Source: an uncultured Bacteroidales bacterium (GTDB lineage: Bacteria > Bacteroidota > Bacteroidia > Bacteroidales > F082). Taken from it: a stretch of 64,000 nucleotides of DNA. Numbering within the stretch: the stretch's first letter is position 1; every line of letters starts with the position of its first letter. The position numbers and the translations under genes are program-made. Positions 1 to 9,142 of the stretch are shown here, in pieces. The stretch spans positions 186,001-250,000 of the forward strand of contig CAMJRR010000001.1 of assembly GCA_946408345.1 (NCBI GenBank), given 5' to 3'. The notes under the pieces were generated by a model. That model had not been told where the DNA came from. It did not search any database and worked only from the letters and a program-made list of their open reading frames with translations.

Positions 1-656
1 GTGCCTTGCGTAGTAGGAGAAATAGGATCACCCCAAGCGCTTGTATTGATGATATCGCGCAAAACATGCATATGGCAATATTGATTGCCAATCACTTGCG
101 CAGGATTATCACCCATACCCGTTTGCGAACCGAGGATGCTATCCTGCAGCATGGCGACGGTCAAGAAGTTTTCATCAGCCGAGCTATTGCCTGTGTAATA
201 CACTTCGACCGTGATAGTAGCAACACGGGTCTCTGGGTTGACCACAGCCATACCACCGATATTGCATTCAGAGGGTTGATTCAATTGCGTATTCGACTGA
301 TTTGTCCATTGGTCACGACCGATGGCGGAAGCCGTCGAACGGTTCACTACGCCAGAAGGGAAACTGGTGACATTAAATCCAGCGCGGATAGTCTCACTGT
401 CAGGAGTGTTAAGGTTGGGATAAGTAGACGGCGAAAAACCTCCTGCGTGAACATTGATAGCCCAGAATCGACCAGGATTATTCGCCATAATTTGGTTGGC
501 GATCACATGGCCAGAAGGGCACCAAGTGCAGTTACGACCTGTGAACTCCTCAAGGATGACATTCCTATTGGCAGGATCAGTTGATACATACTGCTGGGCT
601 TTCAGCGAGAAGGTGAAGGCCAGCAAAGCCATTAAGGCAAAGGTAAATTTTTTCAT
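1..656 (-). CDS. Omp28-like secreted protein with CxxC motif (3' part cut off)
   Basis: Reading from the ATG at 656 gives a 218-codon open frame that runs off the window start, so the C-terminal part is missing. It begins with a signal peptide (MKKFTFALMALLAFTFSLKAQ), then NVILEEFTGRNCTWCPSGH, where the thioredoxin-like CxxC of Omp28-type outer-membrane proteins of Bacteroidetes sits (around residues 42-45). The rest, with FNVTSFPSGVVNR and repeated Asn/Thr-rich beta strands, fits that family. Export to the periplasm or cell surface is likely; the actual function of Omp28 proteins is unclear. Its own -7 box (694-701) and the terminator at 712-744 separate it from secDF. The assignment rests on motif recognition, not on a search. 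Confidence 0.75.
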   Translation of the reverse strand, partial: MKKFTFALMALLAFTFSLKAQQYVSTDPANRNVILEEFTGRNCTWCPSGHVIANQIMANNPGRFWAINVHAGGFSPSTYPNLNTPDSETIRAGFNVTSFPSGVVNRSTASAIGRDQWTNQSNTQLNQPSECNIGGMAVVNPETRVATITVEVYYTGNSSADENFLTVAMLQDSILGSQTGMGDNPAQVIGNQYCHMHVLRDIINTSAWGDPISPTTQG

Positions 657-693
657 AGTTGTACTATTAAATTGATTATTCTTTTTTCGGCTA

Positions 694-701
694 CAAAAAT
701 A
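694..701 (-). promoter_or_regulatory. -7 element TATTTTTG of the Omp28-like gene
   Basis: TATTTTTG on the minus strand matches the Bacteroidetes TANNTTTG -7 box and lies 38 bases upstream of the ATG at 656. No TTG is seen at the expected -33 distance, so only this half is supported. Confidence 0.5.
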
Positions 702-711
702 CACATTAATC

Positions 712-744
712 AAAAAAATGCGCCACTGAGTGACGCATTTTTTT
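712..744 (-). terminator. Hairpin terminator after secDF
   Basis: A 9-bp stem with a 3-base loop (718-738, one G-T pair) is flanked by A7 on one side and T7 on the other, so it can act on both strands. It lies 33 bases past the secDF stop codon and upstream of the Omp28-like promoter. Confidence 0.75.
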
Positions 745-776
745 CGAATTTTCAGAAAATTAGTCCAATGTTGGCT

Positions 777-3700
777 TTATTTCTTCTTTGAAGTGTTTTC
801 TTCGTCGATTTGCTTGTCTTTCTTGTCACCTTTCATCAGCACATAGGCGAACGGTGAGGACAGGAACACGGACGAGAAAGTACCAGCCAGCACACCGACC
901 AACAGGGCGAAGATGAAGCCGCGGATGGTGTCGCCGCCGAAGATGAAGATAGCGAGCAACACGACCAAGGTCGAACCCGAGGTATTGAACGAACGGGTCA
1001 AAGTGCTGTTCACAGCGCCGTTCATGTTGGTCTTCCAGGAGCTCTTCGGATGCAATCCGACGTTCTCACGGATACGGTCAAAGATAACCACAGTAGCGTT
1101 GATGGAGTAACCGATGACGGTCAGCACAGCAGCGATGAAGCTTTGGTCGACTTCCATGGTGAAGGGCAGCACGTTGTAGAACAAGGAGTACATACCCAAC
1201 ACAATGATGGTGTCTTGAGCCAAGGCCATGATGGATGCTACACCATACTGCCACTTCTTGAATCGGATGGCGATGTAGACGAACATCAGGGCCAAAGCCA
1301 CGATGATGGCCCAGATAGACTTACGCGTAACGTCGCTGGCGATGGTAGCACCCACTTTCTGAGTGCTCAAGATACCCACGGTTTCATCCTCTGAAGAGAA
1401 CTGGCTCATGGTCAAATCATTGTTGTAGAGTCCCTTCAAATTGTTGTAAAGGAGGACTTGGATGACGCTATCCACGGCGGGGCTGTCGTTTTTGATCAAG
1501 AACTTGGTCGTGACCTTCACTTGACCATTGGTACCATAGGTCTTCACTTCAGGTGTTGACCAGTCGTCAACCTCTTGGTCTTCTCTCATTTCGAGGGCGC
1601 TGTGGATGGCATTCTTGTCGAAGTTGACTTCGGACAAAGCATCACGCACTTGTTCAACCTTAATGCTCGGGTCATCGAATTGGACGACATAGTTACGGCC
1701 ACCCTTGAAGTCGATACCAAGGTTCAAGCCACGGAAGGCGAGTGAACCCAAGCTGACCACGAGGAAGCAGATGCAGATGATGAATGAGGTCTTGCGCATA
1801 CCGATGAAATCGTAGTGCTTGTCTTGCAGGAAGTCACGCGTCCAGTTGGTGCTGAAAGTGATTTCTCTTTCCTTATCCAGCATACGTTCGAAGATCAATC
1901 TTGAGATGAAGATGGACGTGGCCAGAGAGGTCAAGATACCGATGCAGAGGGTGACGGCAAAGCTGTGGACAGGACCTGTACCCAAGATGATGAGGATGAT
2001 ACCCGTGATCAAGGTGGTGACGTTACCGTCGATAATAGCGGAGTAAGCGTTTTTGTAACCGTCGGCGATGGCGAGCTTGATGCCCTTGCCAGCCTTAATC
2101 TCTTCCTTGATACGCTCGAAGATAATCACGTTCGAGTCAACAGCCATACCCAAGGTCAATACGATACCTGCGATACCAGGCAAGGTCAGCACGGAGCCGA
2201 GGCAAGCCAACACACCGAACAGGAAGAATACGTTGACCAACAAGGCGATATCGGCAACGAAACCGGCTTTCTTGTAGAAGAATACCATGTAGACCAGCAC
2301 GAGGATGAAGGCGAACACCATTGACCACATACCTTTCTGAACGGCTTCCTTACCGAGTGAAGGACCAACCACTTGCTCTTCCAGGATTCTGGCGGGAGCA
2401 GGCAGCTTACCGGCCTTCAGGATGTTGGCCAAGTCTTGAGCTTCTTCAATGGTCATGCCGCCACCAGAGATGGATGAACGACCGTTCGGGATTTCACCGT
2501 TAACGACAGGGTAGGAGTAGACGTAATCGTCAAGAACGATGGCGATTTGCTTACCGACGTTCTCTCCAGTGAGGCGCTTCCATGCCTTGGCACCTTCAGG
2601 GTTCATCTGGATGGTGACTTCAACTTGGTTGCCTTGGCCGTAGTCTTGACGGGCGTCAGTGATGACTTCACCACCGAGGGCGCACTTGTTGTCACGCGAC
2701 ATCTTTAAGGCCACAAGGTCGAGGACTTCGATGTTCTCGCCGTTTTCACCAGGATAGGTCTCAGGCTTCACTGTCCAAGCAAGTTTCAAGTTACGCGGGA
2801 AGATGCTCTTGGTCTCAGCCAGCATTTGGTTGATGGCAGCGGTATCTTTCACTTGGGCGATACCCACACGGGCAGAAGCACCGTTGATGGGTTGCAACTT
2901 GGCAAACAGAGGATGGTTCTGGGCAAATTGATCCATGTCTTCTTCTTCGGCCACTTGCTCTTCATCCTTGTTCTCTGCCAGTTGGTCGAGGAGGTCGCTA
3001 TTAGCAGCGCTGTCAGCAACGGCAGCTACTGTGCTATCAGCAACTTCGGCCACAACTTCCTCAGCGTTTTCTTCAGCGACAGGCTCTTCAACATTAGTTT
3101 CATCCAAAGCGCTCTTGGCTTTTCTGGTTTGAGCCAGTCTGGCATCAGCTTCGGTGAAGAATTGTTGCACTTCTGTGAAGTTGTAAGTCTCCCAGAACTC
3201 GAGTTGGGCAGTACCTTGGAGGAGTTTACGCACACGCTTCGGATCCTTGATACCAGGCAGTTCGACGAGGATACGGCCAGAGTTTTCCATCTTCTGGATG
3301 TTGGGCTGAGCCACACCGAAACGGTCGATACGAGTGCCGAGGATTTGGTAGGAACGGTCGATGGCTCCATCGCTTTCGCTCTTCAAGACCTTCAACACAT
3401 CGTCGTTGCTTGAATTGATGTTGATGCCTTTGTCCTTAAACTCATATAAGAAAATGGAGACAAGGCTTGCGTTGGGGTCAACTTCTTTGAAAGCTTCGCC
3501 GAAAAGTGTGACGAAATCGCCCTTGCTCTCTTCCTGTCTCTTGGTGGCCAGTTCCATAGCCTTCAAGAAGGTGGGGTCTTGAGAGTCGCCCGACAGGGCT
3601 TTGACGATGTCTTTCACTGAGACTTCGAGGGTGACGTTCATACCGCCCTTCAAGTCCAGACCCAAGTTGATTTCTTTTTCCTTTGCATCGCGATAGGTGT

Positions 3701-3944
3701 ACTTCTTGAACAACAAGTTATACACATTCACGTTGCTAATCGAGTCCAAATAATAAGTTTCCTTCTCATCCTTGATGAGGTTGAACTGTGACTCGTCTCC
3801 GTTTGCAAGTTTGGTAGCCTCTGCTTCTGCGTACTTTACTGCCTTCTTTTCCACACGCTTGGTCACCAAGGTGAAGGAAAGCTGGTAGAGAAAGATGAGC
3901 GCGAAGATAATGGCTATCGTCCTGATTGCTCCTTTGTTTTGCAT
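777..3944 (-). CDS. secDF: SecDF protein-export fusion protein
   Basis: This 1055-residue protein fuses SecD and SecF, the proton-driven RND-type helpers that pull exported proteins out of the SecYEG channel. The SecD half has an N-terminal membrane segment (about residues 8-28), the D1 motif LGLDLKGGMNVTLEV, GTRIDRFGVAQPNIQ, and a membrane domain with GMAVDSNVIIFERIKEE. The SecF half starts near residue 730 with LGIDFKGGRNYVVQF and contains GYSINATVVIFDRIREN. The fusion and its length are usual for Bacteroidetes. An acidic Ala/Glu/Asp-rich stretch (roughly residues 275-345) interrupts the SecD periplasmic domain. A full promoter lies upstream (4022-4053) and a terminator downstream, so it is probably a single-gene transcript. 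Confidence 0.97.
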   Translation of the reverse strand: MQNKGAIRTIAIIFALIFLYQLSFTLVTKRVEKKAVKYAEAEATKLANGDESQFNLIKDEKETYYLDSISNVNVYNLLFKKYTYRDAKEKEINLGLDLKGGMNVTLEVSVKDIVKALSGDSQDPTFLKAMELATKRQEESKGDFVTLFGEAFKEVDPNASLVSIFLYEFKDKGININSSNDDVLKVLKSESDGAIDRSYQILGTRIDRFGVAQPNIQKMENSGRILVELPGIKDPKRVRKLLQGTAQLEFWETYNFTEVQQFFTEADARLAQTRKAKSALDETNVEEPVAEENAEEVVAEVADSTVAAVADSAANSDLLDQLAENKDEEQVAEEEDMDQFAQNHPLFAKLQPINGASARVGIAQVKDTAAINQMLAETKSIFPRNLKLAWTVKPETYPGENGENIEVLDLVALKMSRDNKCALGGEVITDARQDYGQGNQVEVTIQMNPEGAKAWKRLTGENVGKQIAIVLDDYVYSYPVVNGEIPNGRSSISGGGMTIEEAQDLANILKAGKLPAPARILEEQVVGPSLGKEAVQKGMWSMVFAFILVLVYMVFFYKKAGFVADIALLVNVFFLFGVLACLGSVLTLPGIAGIVLTLGMAVDSNVIIFERIKEEIKAGKGIKLAIADGYKNAYSAIIDGNVTTLITGIILIILGTGPVHSFAVTLCIGILTSLATSIFISRLIFERMLDKEREITFSTNWTRDFLQDKHYDFIGMRKTSFIICICFLVVSLGSLAFRGLNLGIDFKGGRNYVVQFDDPSIKVEQVRDALSEVNFDKNAIHSALEMREDQEVDDWSTPEVKTYGTNGQVKVTTKFLIKNDSPAVDSVIQVLLYNNLKGLYNNDLTMSQFSSEDETVGILSTQKVGATIASDVTRKSIWAIIVALALMFVYIAIRFKKWQYGVASIMALAQDTIIVLGMYSLFYNVLPFTMEVDQSFIAAVLTVIGYSINATVVIFDRIRENVGLHPKSSWKTNMNGAVNSTLTRSFNTSGSTLVVLLAIFIFGGDTIRGFIFALLVGVLAGTFSSVFLSSPFAYVLMKGDKKDKQIDEENTSKKK

Positions 3945-4021
3945 TGTAAAACTGATTTAATTATTTGACTTTTAATTTATTAAATTTTCTAACTCGTCCT
4001 TTTTACTCAAATTCGAGCCTG

Positions 4022-4053
4022 CAAAAATAGGGTTTTTCTTTAAAAGTGCCAAA
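4022..4053 (-). promoter_or_regulatory. Promoter of secDF (TTTG-N20-TATTTTTG)
   Basis: On the minus strand TTTG (4053-4050) and TATTTTTG (4029-4022) are 20 bases apart, an exact match to the primary-sigma promoter of Bacteroidetes. Transcription should start near 4015, leaving a leader of about 70 bases. Confidence 0.8.
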
Positions 4054-4125
4054 AAATACTTTTTTTGACAACTTTTTTTGTCGCCATAAAATATGCTTGA
4101 ATTCTATTATTGTTCTGTCATTCAA

Positions 4126-5439
4126 TTATTTATATTTTAACCATTTAAAAATCTCTTTGTAAGAAAGTTTTTTCCCATACATCAGGATGCCCGTGCGATA
4201 GATTTTGGCAGCAAACCAGGTCATGAAAACGAAAGTGATGGCCAAAAGCAGTATCGATACCACGATTTGCCAAATGGGCACCCCAAAAGGTATCCTCACC
4301 ATCATCGAGATGGGAGAGGTGAAGGGAATCATAGAGAACCAAACAGATAGTGAACTGTCGGGGTTGTTGGGGATGTAGAACGTGGAAAAGAAGGCGACCA
4401 TCAAAGGTACGGTGACAGGCAGGGTGAACTGCTGTGAGTCGGTATTGTTGTCAACCAACGAGCCGATTGCGGCATAAAGGGTTGCATACAGCAAATAGCC
4501 AAGTATGAAGAAAATGAGGAAACAAGTGATGATGGTGCCAAAGTCGATGGACTGGACAATCTGGAGGATGTTCTGCACGCTTTCGTTGCTCATGATGTCG
4601 TTGGAGGTGATTTCCTGTGCCATAACGGTACCCTGTGACAGCATCTCGGGATTGCTGAGGCCCAAATAGGTAGAGAATCCAAGATAGAGCACTAGGGTGA
4701 GAACAATCCAAAGCACAAACTGGGTAAGGGCAACCAACGAAACGCCGATGATTTTGCCCATCATTAGCTGGAACGGCTTCACTGAGCTGATGATGACTTC
4801 GATGATGCGGTTGGTCTTTTCTTCCGAAACGCCTTGCATCACCTGGCCGCCGAAGAACATGATGAACATGTAGACCAGTATGGCTAAGATGAGGCCGAGC
4901 GCAAACTGCACCTCGGTAAAGGTCTCTTTTTCATTGCCTTTTTCGTCCATGCGCATAATTTGCAGGTTGACATCGGTCTTGACCGCGCTGACGATTTCTG
5001 GGTCGACGCCTTTGGCCATCAGCTTTTGGTCTTCTATTTCTTTTTCCATCACACTGCTGATGTAAGTCTCCACTTCCATCGGTACCTGTCGGATACTGTA
5101 GACGACAGCATTCGATGGGATGTTGAGCTGTGTGGGTGGAACATATAAGGCCATGTCGAACACTCCGGTTTTCACCATTTCCTTGACCGAGTCGATAGGT
5201 TGGCCTGGCATGGTGACGAAAGTGTGGTCTTTGGTATTGCTGAAGCTGTTTTCAAACCAACGGCTCTCGTCGACAACGGCAACACGCAAATGGTCGGTGC
5301 TCGAGTTGAGCGCGAGCATGATGGGGATGATATAAATGGCCGCCATCAAAATGGGACCGAGGAAAGTCAGGATGAGGAAACTGCGTTTGCGCACACGTGT
5401 CAGATATTCACGCTTGATGATGAGTCCGATCTTGTTCAT
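4126..5439 (-). CDS. ABC-2 type exporter permease (NatB-like)
   Basis: This 437-residue integral membrane protein starts with MNKIGLIIKREYLTRVRKRSF, the usual opening of NatB/ABC-2 permeases, followed by one membrane segment, a large extracytoplasmic domain (about residues 45-180) and five or six membrane segments in the second half. Its ATG overlaps the stop codon of the ATPase gene by four bases (ATGA at 5436-5439), so the two are translationally coupled and form one exporter. The substrate cannot be told from the sequence; relatives are annotated as sodium or drug exporters, but that is weak guidance. Confidence 0.88.
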   Translation of the reverse strand: MNKIGLIIKREYLTRVRKRSFLILTFLGPILMAAIYIIPIMLALNSSTDHLRVAVVDESRWFENSFSNTKDHTFVTMPGQPIDSVKEMVKTGVFDMALYVPPTQLNIPSNAVVYSIRQVPMEVETYISSVMEKEIEDQKLMAKGVDPEIVSAVKTDVNLQIMRMDEKGNEKETFTEVQFALGLILAILVYMFIMFFGGQVMQGVSEEKTNRIIEVIISSVKPFQLMMGKIIGVSLVALTQFVLWIVLTLVLYLGFSTYLGLSNPEMLSQGTVMAQEITSNDIMSNESVQNILQIVQSIDFGTIITCFLIFFILGYLLYATLYAAIGSLVDNNTDSQQFTLPVTVPLMVAFFSTFYIPNNPDSSLSVWFSMIPFTSPISMMVRIPFGVPIWQIVVSILLLAITFVFMTWFAAKIYRTGILMYGKKLSYKEIFKWLKYK

Positions 5440-6359
5440 GAGGCTTGGTTTTGGGATTGCACTTCTTGGATAAAGATGTCATTCATCGAGGGCAACACCT
5501 CTTTATAGGAGACGAGTTGCCCGATTTGTAGCAATTGACTCAACAATTCGTTGGGTGATTCGCTATAGGTGGTGAGTCTCATTTCGTCGGATACGTCGGT
5601 AGGTTCCACCTTTATATTATTATAGGTGTCACCAAGGGCGTAAAGCGGTTGCATATCATCGCAGCGGAGGATGATTTCCCTTTTGTGTGTGTCATGTTGC
5701 CGTTTGATGTCACCGACTTTGCCTTGAAGGATGCTCTTACCTTTATTAATTAAGGTAATGCTGTCGCAAAGTTCCTCGACGGAAGCCATGTTGTGAGTGG
5801 AAAGAAGTACGGTGGATCCTTTGTCACGCAATCCGAGGATGGATTCCTTTAAGAGATTGGCATTGATCGGGTCGAAGCCGCTGAAAGGCTCGTCGAAGAT
5901 AAGGATGTCGGGCTCATGGATAATGGTAGTGATGAACTGTATCTTCTGCTGCATGCCTTTACTAAGCTCTTCCACCTTCTTGTCCCACCAGCCACTGATT
6001 TCAAATTTGTCGAACCATTCCTTGAGTCGTTTTTGTGCCTCGGCTTTATTGATGCCTTTGAGCTCAGCGAGATAGATGGCCTGCTCGCCGACTTTCATCT
6101 TCTTGTATAGGCCACGTTCCTCGGGCAGGTAGCCGATGCGTGCGATGTGCTTTTGGCTGAGTTTTTCTCCATCGACAAGCACTTCGCCTGAGTCGGGCGC
6201 GGTAATTTGGTTGAGGATACGGATGAGGGTGGTCTTGCCTGCACCGTTGGGACCCAAAAGGCCGTATATGCAGTGCTCAGGTATGTCAAGGCATATGCGG
6301 TCTAAGGCAGTGTGGTCGGCATATTTCTTTGTGACCTCGTTGACGGATATTTTAGTCAT
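5436..6359 (-). CDS. ABC transporter ATP-binding protein
   Basis: This 307-residue nucleotide-binding subunit has Walker A GPNGAGKT (residues 36-43), the signature LSKGMQQK, Walker B ILIFDEPFSGFDP and the H-loop STHN. After the ATPase core, about 90 residues resemble the DUF4162 tail common in NatA-type ATPases. It powers the permease encoded just downstream. The gene lies 88 bases after dnaJ on the same strand, with palindromic repeat B1 in between and no recognisable promoter, so readthrough from grpE-dnaJ is possible. Confidence 0.92.
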   Translation of the reverse strand: MTKISVNEVTKKYADHTALDRICLDIPEHCIYGLLGPNGAGKTTLIRILNQITAPDSGEVLVDGEKLSQKHIARIGYLPEERGLYKKMKVGEQAIYLAELKGINKAEAQKRLKEWFDKFEISGWWDKKVEELSKGMQQKIQFITTIIHEPDILIFDEPFSGFDPINANLLKESILGLRDKGSTVLLSTHNMASVEELCDSITLINKGKSILQGKVGDIKRQHDTHKREIILRCDDMQPLYALGDTYNNIKVEPTDVSDEMRLTTYSESPNELLSQLLQIGQLVSYKEVLPSMNDIFIQEVQSQNQAS

Positions 6360-6367
6360 GTTTTATA

Positions 6368-6449
6368 GACTGCGGGACCACGGGACTACGGGACTGCGAG
6401 TCGTTGGGTCCAAAGTCCCGAAGTCTCGAAATCCCGAAGTCTCGAAGTC
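6368..6449. repeat. Octamer word palindrome, copy B1
   Basis: The left arm repeats ACGGGACT-like 8-mers about four times, and the right arm repeats the complementary AAGTCCCG/AAGTCTCG about five times, around a short centre. It fills the dnaJ-ABC gap and covers the dnaJ stop codon. Copies of the same words occur at 8565 and 35224. Confidence 0.85.
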
Positions 6450-7635
6450 AATTGAAATAATCCTTTATCTTACTGAAAAAACTTCTTTCCTCTGCTGTGG
6501 GATTAGGCTTGAAGTTCTCGGATTGTGCGAGTTGCTGCAACAGTTCCTCTTCCTTCTTGTTGAACTTCTTCGGAATCCAAACGTTCACATTGACAAGCAT
6601 GTCGCCACTGCCGTAGCCGTTGAGGATGGGTAGACCTTTACCTCTCAACCTCAATACCTTGCCGCTCTGCGTGCCAGGGGCAATCTTCACTCTCACCTTA
6701 CCATCGACGGTGGGGACTTCGGCTTGTGTTCCCATGATAGCCTCGGGAATAGTAATGAATAGGTTGTAAATCAAGGTGCTTTCATCGCGCTCGAAGTCGG
6801 GATGGGCTTCTTCCTCGATGAGAACGAGCAAGTCGCCGTTCACACCGTTGTGGGGTCCAGCGTTACCTTTGCCACGCACAGTAAGCTGCATGCCTTCGCC
6901 CACGCCTGCAGGAATGTCGATTTCGATGACCTCGTCGCCTTTCATGATGCCTTCGCCGCCACAGTGTGTACATTTTTTCTTGATGACAGTGCCCGTGCCG
7001 TTACAGGTGGGACACACCGATGCGGTCTGCATCTGTCCGAAGAAGCTGTTGACGGTCTGCACCACCTGACCACGACCGTGGCAGGTAGGGCAGGTCTCGG
7101 TGGAGCCGTCCTCTGAGCCGCTACCATGGCAATGCGTACAAGCCACGTATTTGCTCACCTTGATTTTCTTCTTCGTACCATGAGCAATTTCCTGAAGGTT
7201 TAGCTTGACCTTTACGCGCAGGTTGGAGCCACGTTGTTTGACAGTACCGCCACGACTGCCGCCACCGCCAAAACCGCTAAATCCACTGAAGCCACCGCCA
7301 AAGTCGAAACCGCGACCGAATACGCTGTTCAGGATGTCGTTCAGGTCGAAGTCACCGAAGCCGCTGAAGCCGCCACCACCAGTTGAACCACCATCCATGC
7401 CAGCGAAGCCATAGCGGTCGTAACGCGCCTTCTTGTTGGCATCGCTCAACACGGAATAGGCCTCCGAGGCTTCCTTGAAGTTCTCCTCGGCGGTCTTCTT
7501 CTCAGCGTCGGTGCCGTTCACCCACTTGTCGGGGTGCCATTTCAAGGCAGCCTTACGGTAGGCGCTCTTTATTTCATCGGGCGTGGAGTTCTTATTGACC
7601 CCCAGCACCTCGTAGTAATCTCTTTTTTCTGCCAT
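6448..7635 (-). CDS. dnaJ: Chaperone DnaJ (Hsp40)
   Basis: DnaJ stimulates the ATPase of DnaK and delivers unfolded proteins to it. The 395-residue protein has the J domain with HPD (34-36), a Gly/Phe-rich linker (about 75-125), and four zinc-finger repeats: [24 protein letters not shown] and CTHCGGEG. The C-terminal substrate-binding domain is complete. The start at 7635 gives the expected [13 protein letters not shown]. It follows grpE in the same direction, separated by about 146 bases filled by a word palindrome. dnaK itself is not in the window. Confidence 0.97.
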   Translation of the reverse strand: MAEKRDYYEVLGVNKNSTPDEIKSAYRKAALKWHPDKWVNGTDAEKKTAEENFKEASEAYSVLSDANKKARYDRYGFAGMDGGSTGGGGFSGFGDFDLNDILNSVFGRGFDFGGGFSGFSGFGGGGSRGGTVKQRGSNLRVKVKLNLQEIAHGTKKKIKVSKYVACTHCHGSGSEDGSTETCPTCHGRGQVVQTVNSFFGQMQTASVCPTCNGTGTVIKKKCTHCGGEGIMKGDEVIEIDIPAGVGEGMQLTVRGKGNAGPHNGVNGDLLVLIEEEAHPDFERDESTLIYNLFITIPEAIMGTQAEVPTVDGKVRVKIAPGTQSGKVLRLRGKGLPILNGYGSGDMLVNVNVWIPKKFNKKEEELLQQLAQSENFKPNPTAEERSFFSKIKDYFN

Positions 7636-7660
7636 TCTTTACTCTCCTTATTATTTTTGT

Positions 7661-7784
7661 GGATTGCTTCGCAAGAAATCTTTCAAAAATCTCTTTTATA
7701 ATCTTTCAATATATAATCCATTGATTTTTATTAGATTTTATTACTATTTTTGATGGATTTCTTGTCCGCAGGACAATCCCATCA
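7661..7784. repeat. AAATC-word palindrome between grpE and dnaJ (family E)
   Basis: The left arm carries repeated AAATCTTTC-like words and the right arm repeated GATTTTTATTA-like words. Each end is capped by a small hairpin: GGATTGCTTCGCAAG on the left and a GTCC/GGAC hairpin on the right. Similar caps and words recur at 18712-18913. The right end reaches the grpE stop codon. Confidence 0.75.
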
Positions 7785-8408
7785 ATTACCGACTACGACT
7801 CGCGCAAAGCGTATCACCTTGCCGTTCAATTTGTAGCCTTTCTGGATGACATCTAAGACCTTGCCCTTCTTGTCCTCTTCAGGAGCGGGAATCATCGTCA
7901 AAGCTTCATGTTCATCGGTGTTAAATTCGACTCCCATTGCCTCGATTTCTTCCAAGCCTTTCTTCTTTAATGTGTCTTTCAACTTATTGAAAATCAATGT
8001 AACACCTTGCAGGTCAGCCTCGTTGCCGTTCTTTTCCATGTTCTGTAGGGCGCGCTCGAAGTCATCCAACACGGGCAGAATGTCCTTGATGACATTCTCC
8101 GAAGCCGTGACAGTGAGGTCAAGCTTTTCCTTTGCTGTGCGTTTGCGGAAGTTGTCGAACTCCGAGAACAGACGCAAATACTTGTCGTTCAGCTCAGCAT
8201 ATTTGGCTTTTTCTTCTTCCAAAGCCTTTTCCTGAGCATGACGAATCTTGAACCGTTTTGACTTTTTGTCCGAAACCTTGTCAGCGGGTTCTTCTTTTTT
8301 CTCGTTGTTGGGTTGCTCTTCGACAGGTTCTTGCTTGTTCTCCATGTCTGGATTGACGGTGTCTTTCAAGGCATCGTCTTGATTCTTAACGTTTTCGTTT
8401 TCTGTCAT
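7782..8408 (-). CDS. grpE: Nucleotide exchange factor GrpE
   Basis: GrpE releases ADP from DnaK so that the chaperone cycle can go on. The 208-residue protein has a long charged, low-complexity N-terminus (about residues 1-60, Glu/Lys/Asn-rich), a coiled-coil region with the family motif LRLFSEFDNFRKRTAKEK, and the beta domain ending in GYKLNGKVIRFARVVVGN. Length and order are normal. It is the first gene of a grpE-dnaJ pair. Upstream there is an imperfect TAATTTTG (8537-8544) and a TGCCATTTTGTCA element, but no clear full promoter. Confidence 0.95.
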   Translation of the reverse strand: MTENENVKNQDDALKDTVNPDMENKQEPVEEQPNNEKKEEPADKVSDKKSKRFKIRHAQEKALEEEKAKYAELNDKYLRLFSEFDNFRKRTAKEKLDLTVTASENVIKDILPVLDDFERALQNMEKNGNEADLQGVTLIFNKLKDTLKKKGLEEIEAMGVEFNTDEHEALTMIPAPEEDKKGKVLDVIQKGYKLNGKVIRFARVVVGN

Positions 8409-8479
8409 GATATGTATGTGTTTTTTATTTTCTCATTTTGCTGAACAGTTTATCAAATCTTTTGCCAGAACGCTATTAT

Positions 8480-8492
8480 TGACAAAATGGCA
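8480..8492 (-). promoter_or_regulatory. TGCCATTTTGTCA element upstream of grpE
   Basis: On the minus strand two TGNCA half-sites are spaced by three T in the leader of a heat-shock gene pair. It is not a CIRCE element. It may be an operator or part of an alternative promoter; that is inference only. Confidence 0.3.
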
Positions 8493-8564
8493 GGGTAAGA
8501 ATGGTTTTTCTTTTTCTCATTCCTTATGTAACTATTCAAAATTAATCTGCAATATCTTTCAACT

Positions 8565-8609
8565 TCGAGACACGGGACTTCGGGACAAATCAATGTCCCG
8601 TAGTCTCGA
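8565..8609. repeat. Octamer word palindrome, copy B2
   Basis: A short copy of the CGGGACT family. The left arm has TCGAGAC, ACGGGACT and TCGGGACA; the right arm has TGTCCCGT and AGTCTCGA. It lies between divergent grpE and the gene at 8681, directly upstream of the latter's -33 box. Confidence 0.8.
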
Positions 8610-8628
8610 TTCTTTTATGTAAACATAT

Positions 8629-8659
8629 TTTGCTCATCTACTTATTTGTGCTATTTTTG
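8629..8659 (+). promoter_or_regulatory. Promoter TTTG-N19-TATTTTTG
   Basis: TTTG at 8629-8632 and TATTTTTG at 8652-8659 are 19 bases apart. Predicted transcription start is near 8665, about 16 bases before the ATA codon at 8681 and 40 before the GTG at 8705. Confidence 0.8.
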
Positions 8660-8680
8660 CACCATATAAAAAACTGAAGT

Positions 8681-9142
8681 ATAAAAAAACGGTTTGTTTT
8701 CCTTGTGATGGCATTCATTGTATGCCATGGACTTAATGCGCAAAACTCAAATGAGATGAAGTATTTAAACCTCGTCTTGCCCGACTGTTCTTTGGTCAGT
8801 TATACATTGGCCGATGGCATTGACATACATTTCCAAGACTCAATTATGGTGGTGAACGACATGAACTTCTTTATGGATGACATGGTCAAATATTATTTTT
8901 CGGAGGAGGGAAACCTCGTTGTGAGTGAAAATGAATCCGACAATGTCAGTTATGTCAGTGGCGAAAGGCTGTTTGTCAAAAGTTATGGCGTGGGGAACAT
9001 CGTCATTTCTGACCTTTTGGGTCGTGTGGTTTACAACAAGCCGAATTGCAAGGAGTGCATCGTGGATTTGTCGTCATTTGAACGAGGCATACTTTATGTA
9101 ATCAAAGTCAATAGTCAAACCATCAAATTCATAAGAAGATGA
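8681..9142 (+). CDS. Small secreted protein with T9SS-like sorting domain; apparent ATA start
   Basis: From the GTG at 8705 (or ATG at 8708) the frame encodes 145 residues, but that cuts off the basic start of a signal peptide. Reading from the ATA at 8681 gives (M)KKRFVFLVMAFIVCHGLNAQ, a complete signal peptide; an in-frame stop lies just upstream at 8675. The mature part is short, and its last 55 residues (LFVKSYGVGNIVISDLLGRVVYN... to GILYVIKVNSQTIKFIRR) resemble the type A C-terminal sorting domain of type IX secretion. No catalytic domain is recognised. Its stop overlaps the next ATG (ATGA at 9139), so the two are cotranslated. Either ATA serves as a rare start or the copy carries a start-codon mutation. 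Confidence 0.7.
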   Translation: MKKRFVFLVMAFIVCHGLNAQNSNEMKYLNLVLPDCSLVSYTLADGIDIHFQDSIMVVNDMNFFMDDMVKYYFSEEGNLVVSENESDNVSYVSGERLFVKSYGVGNIVISDLLGRVVYNKPNCKECIVDLSSFERGILYVIKVNSQTIKFIRR

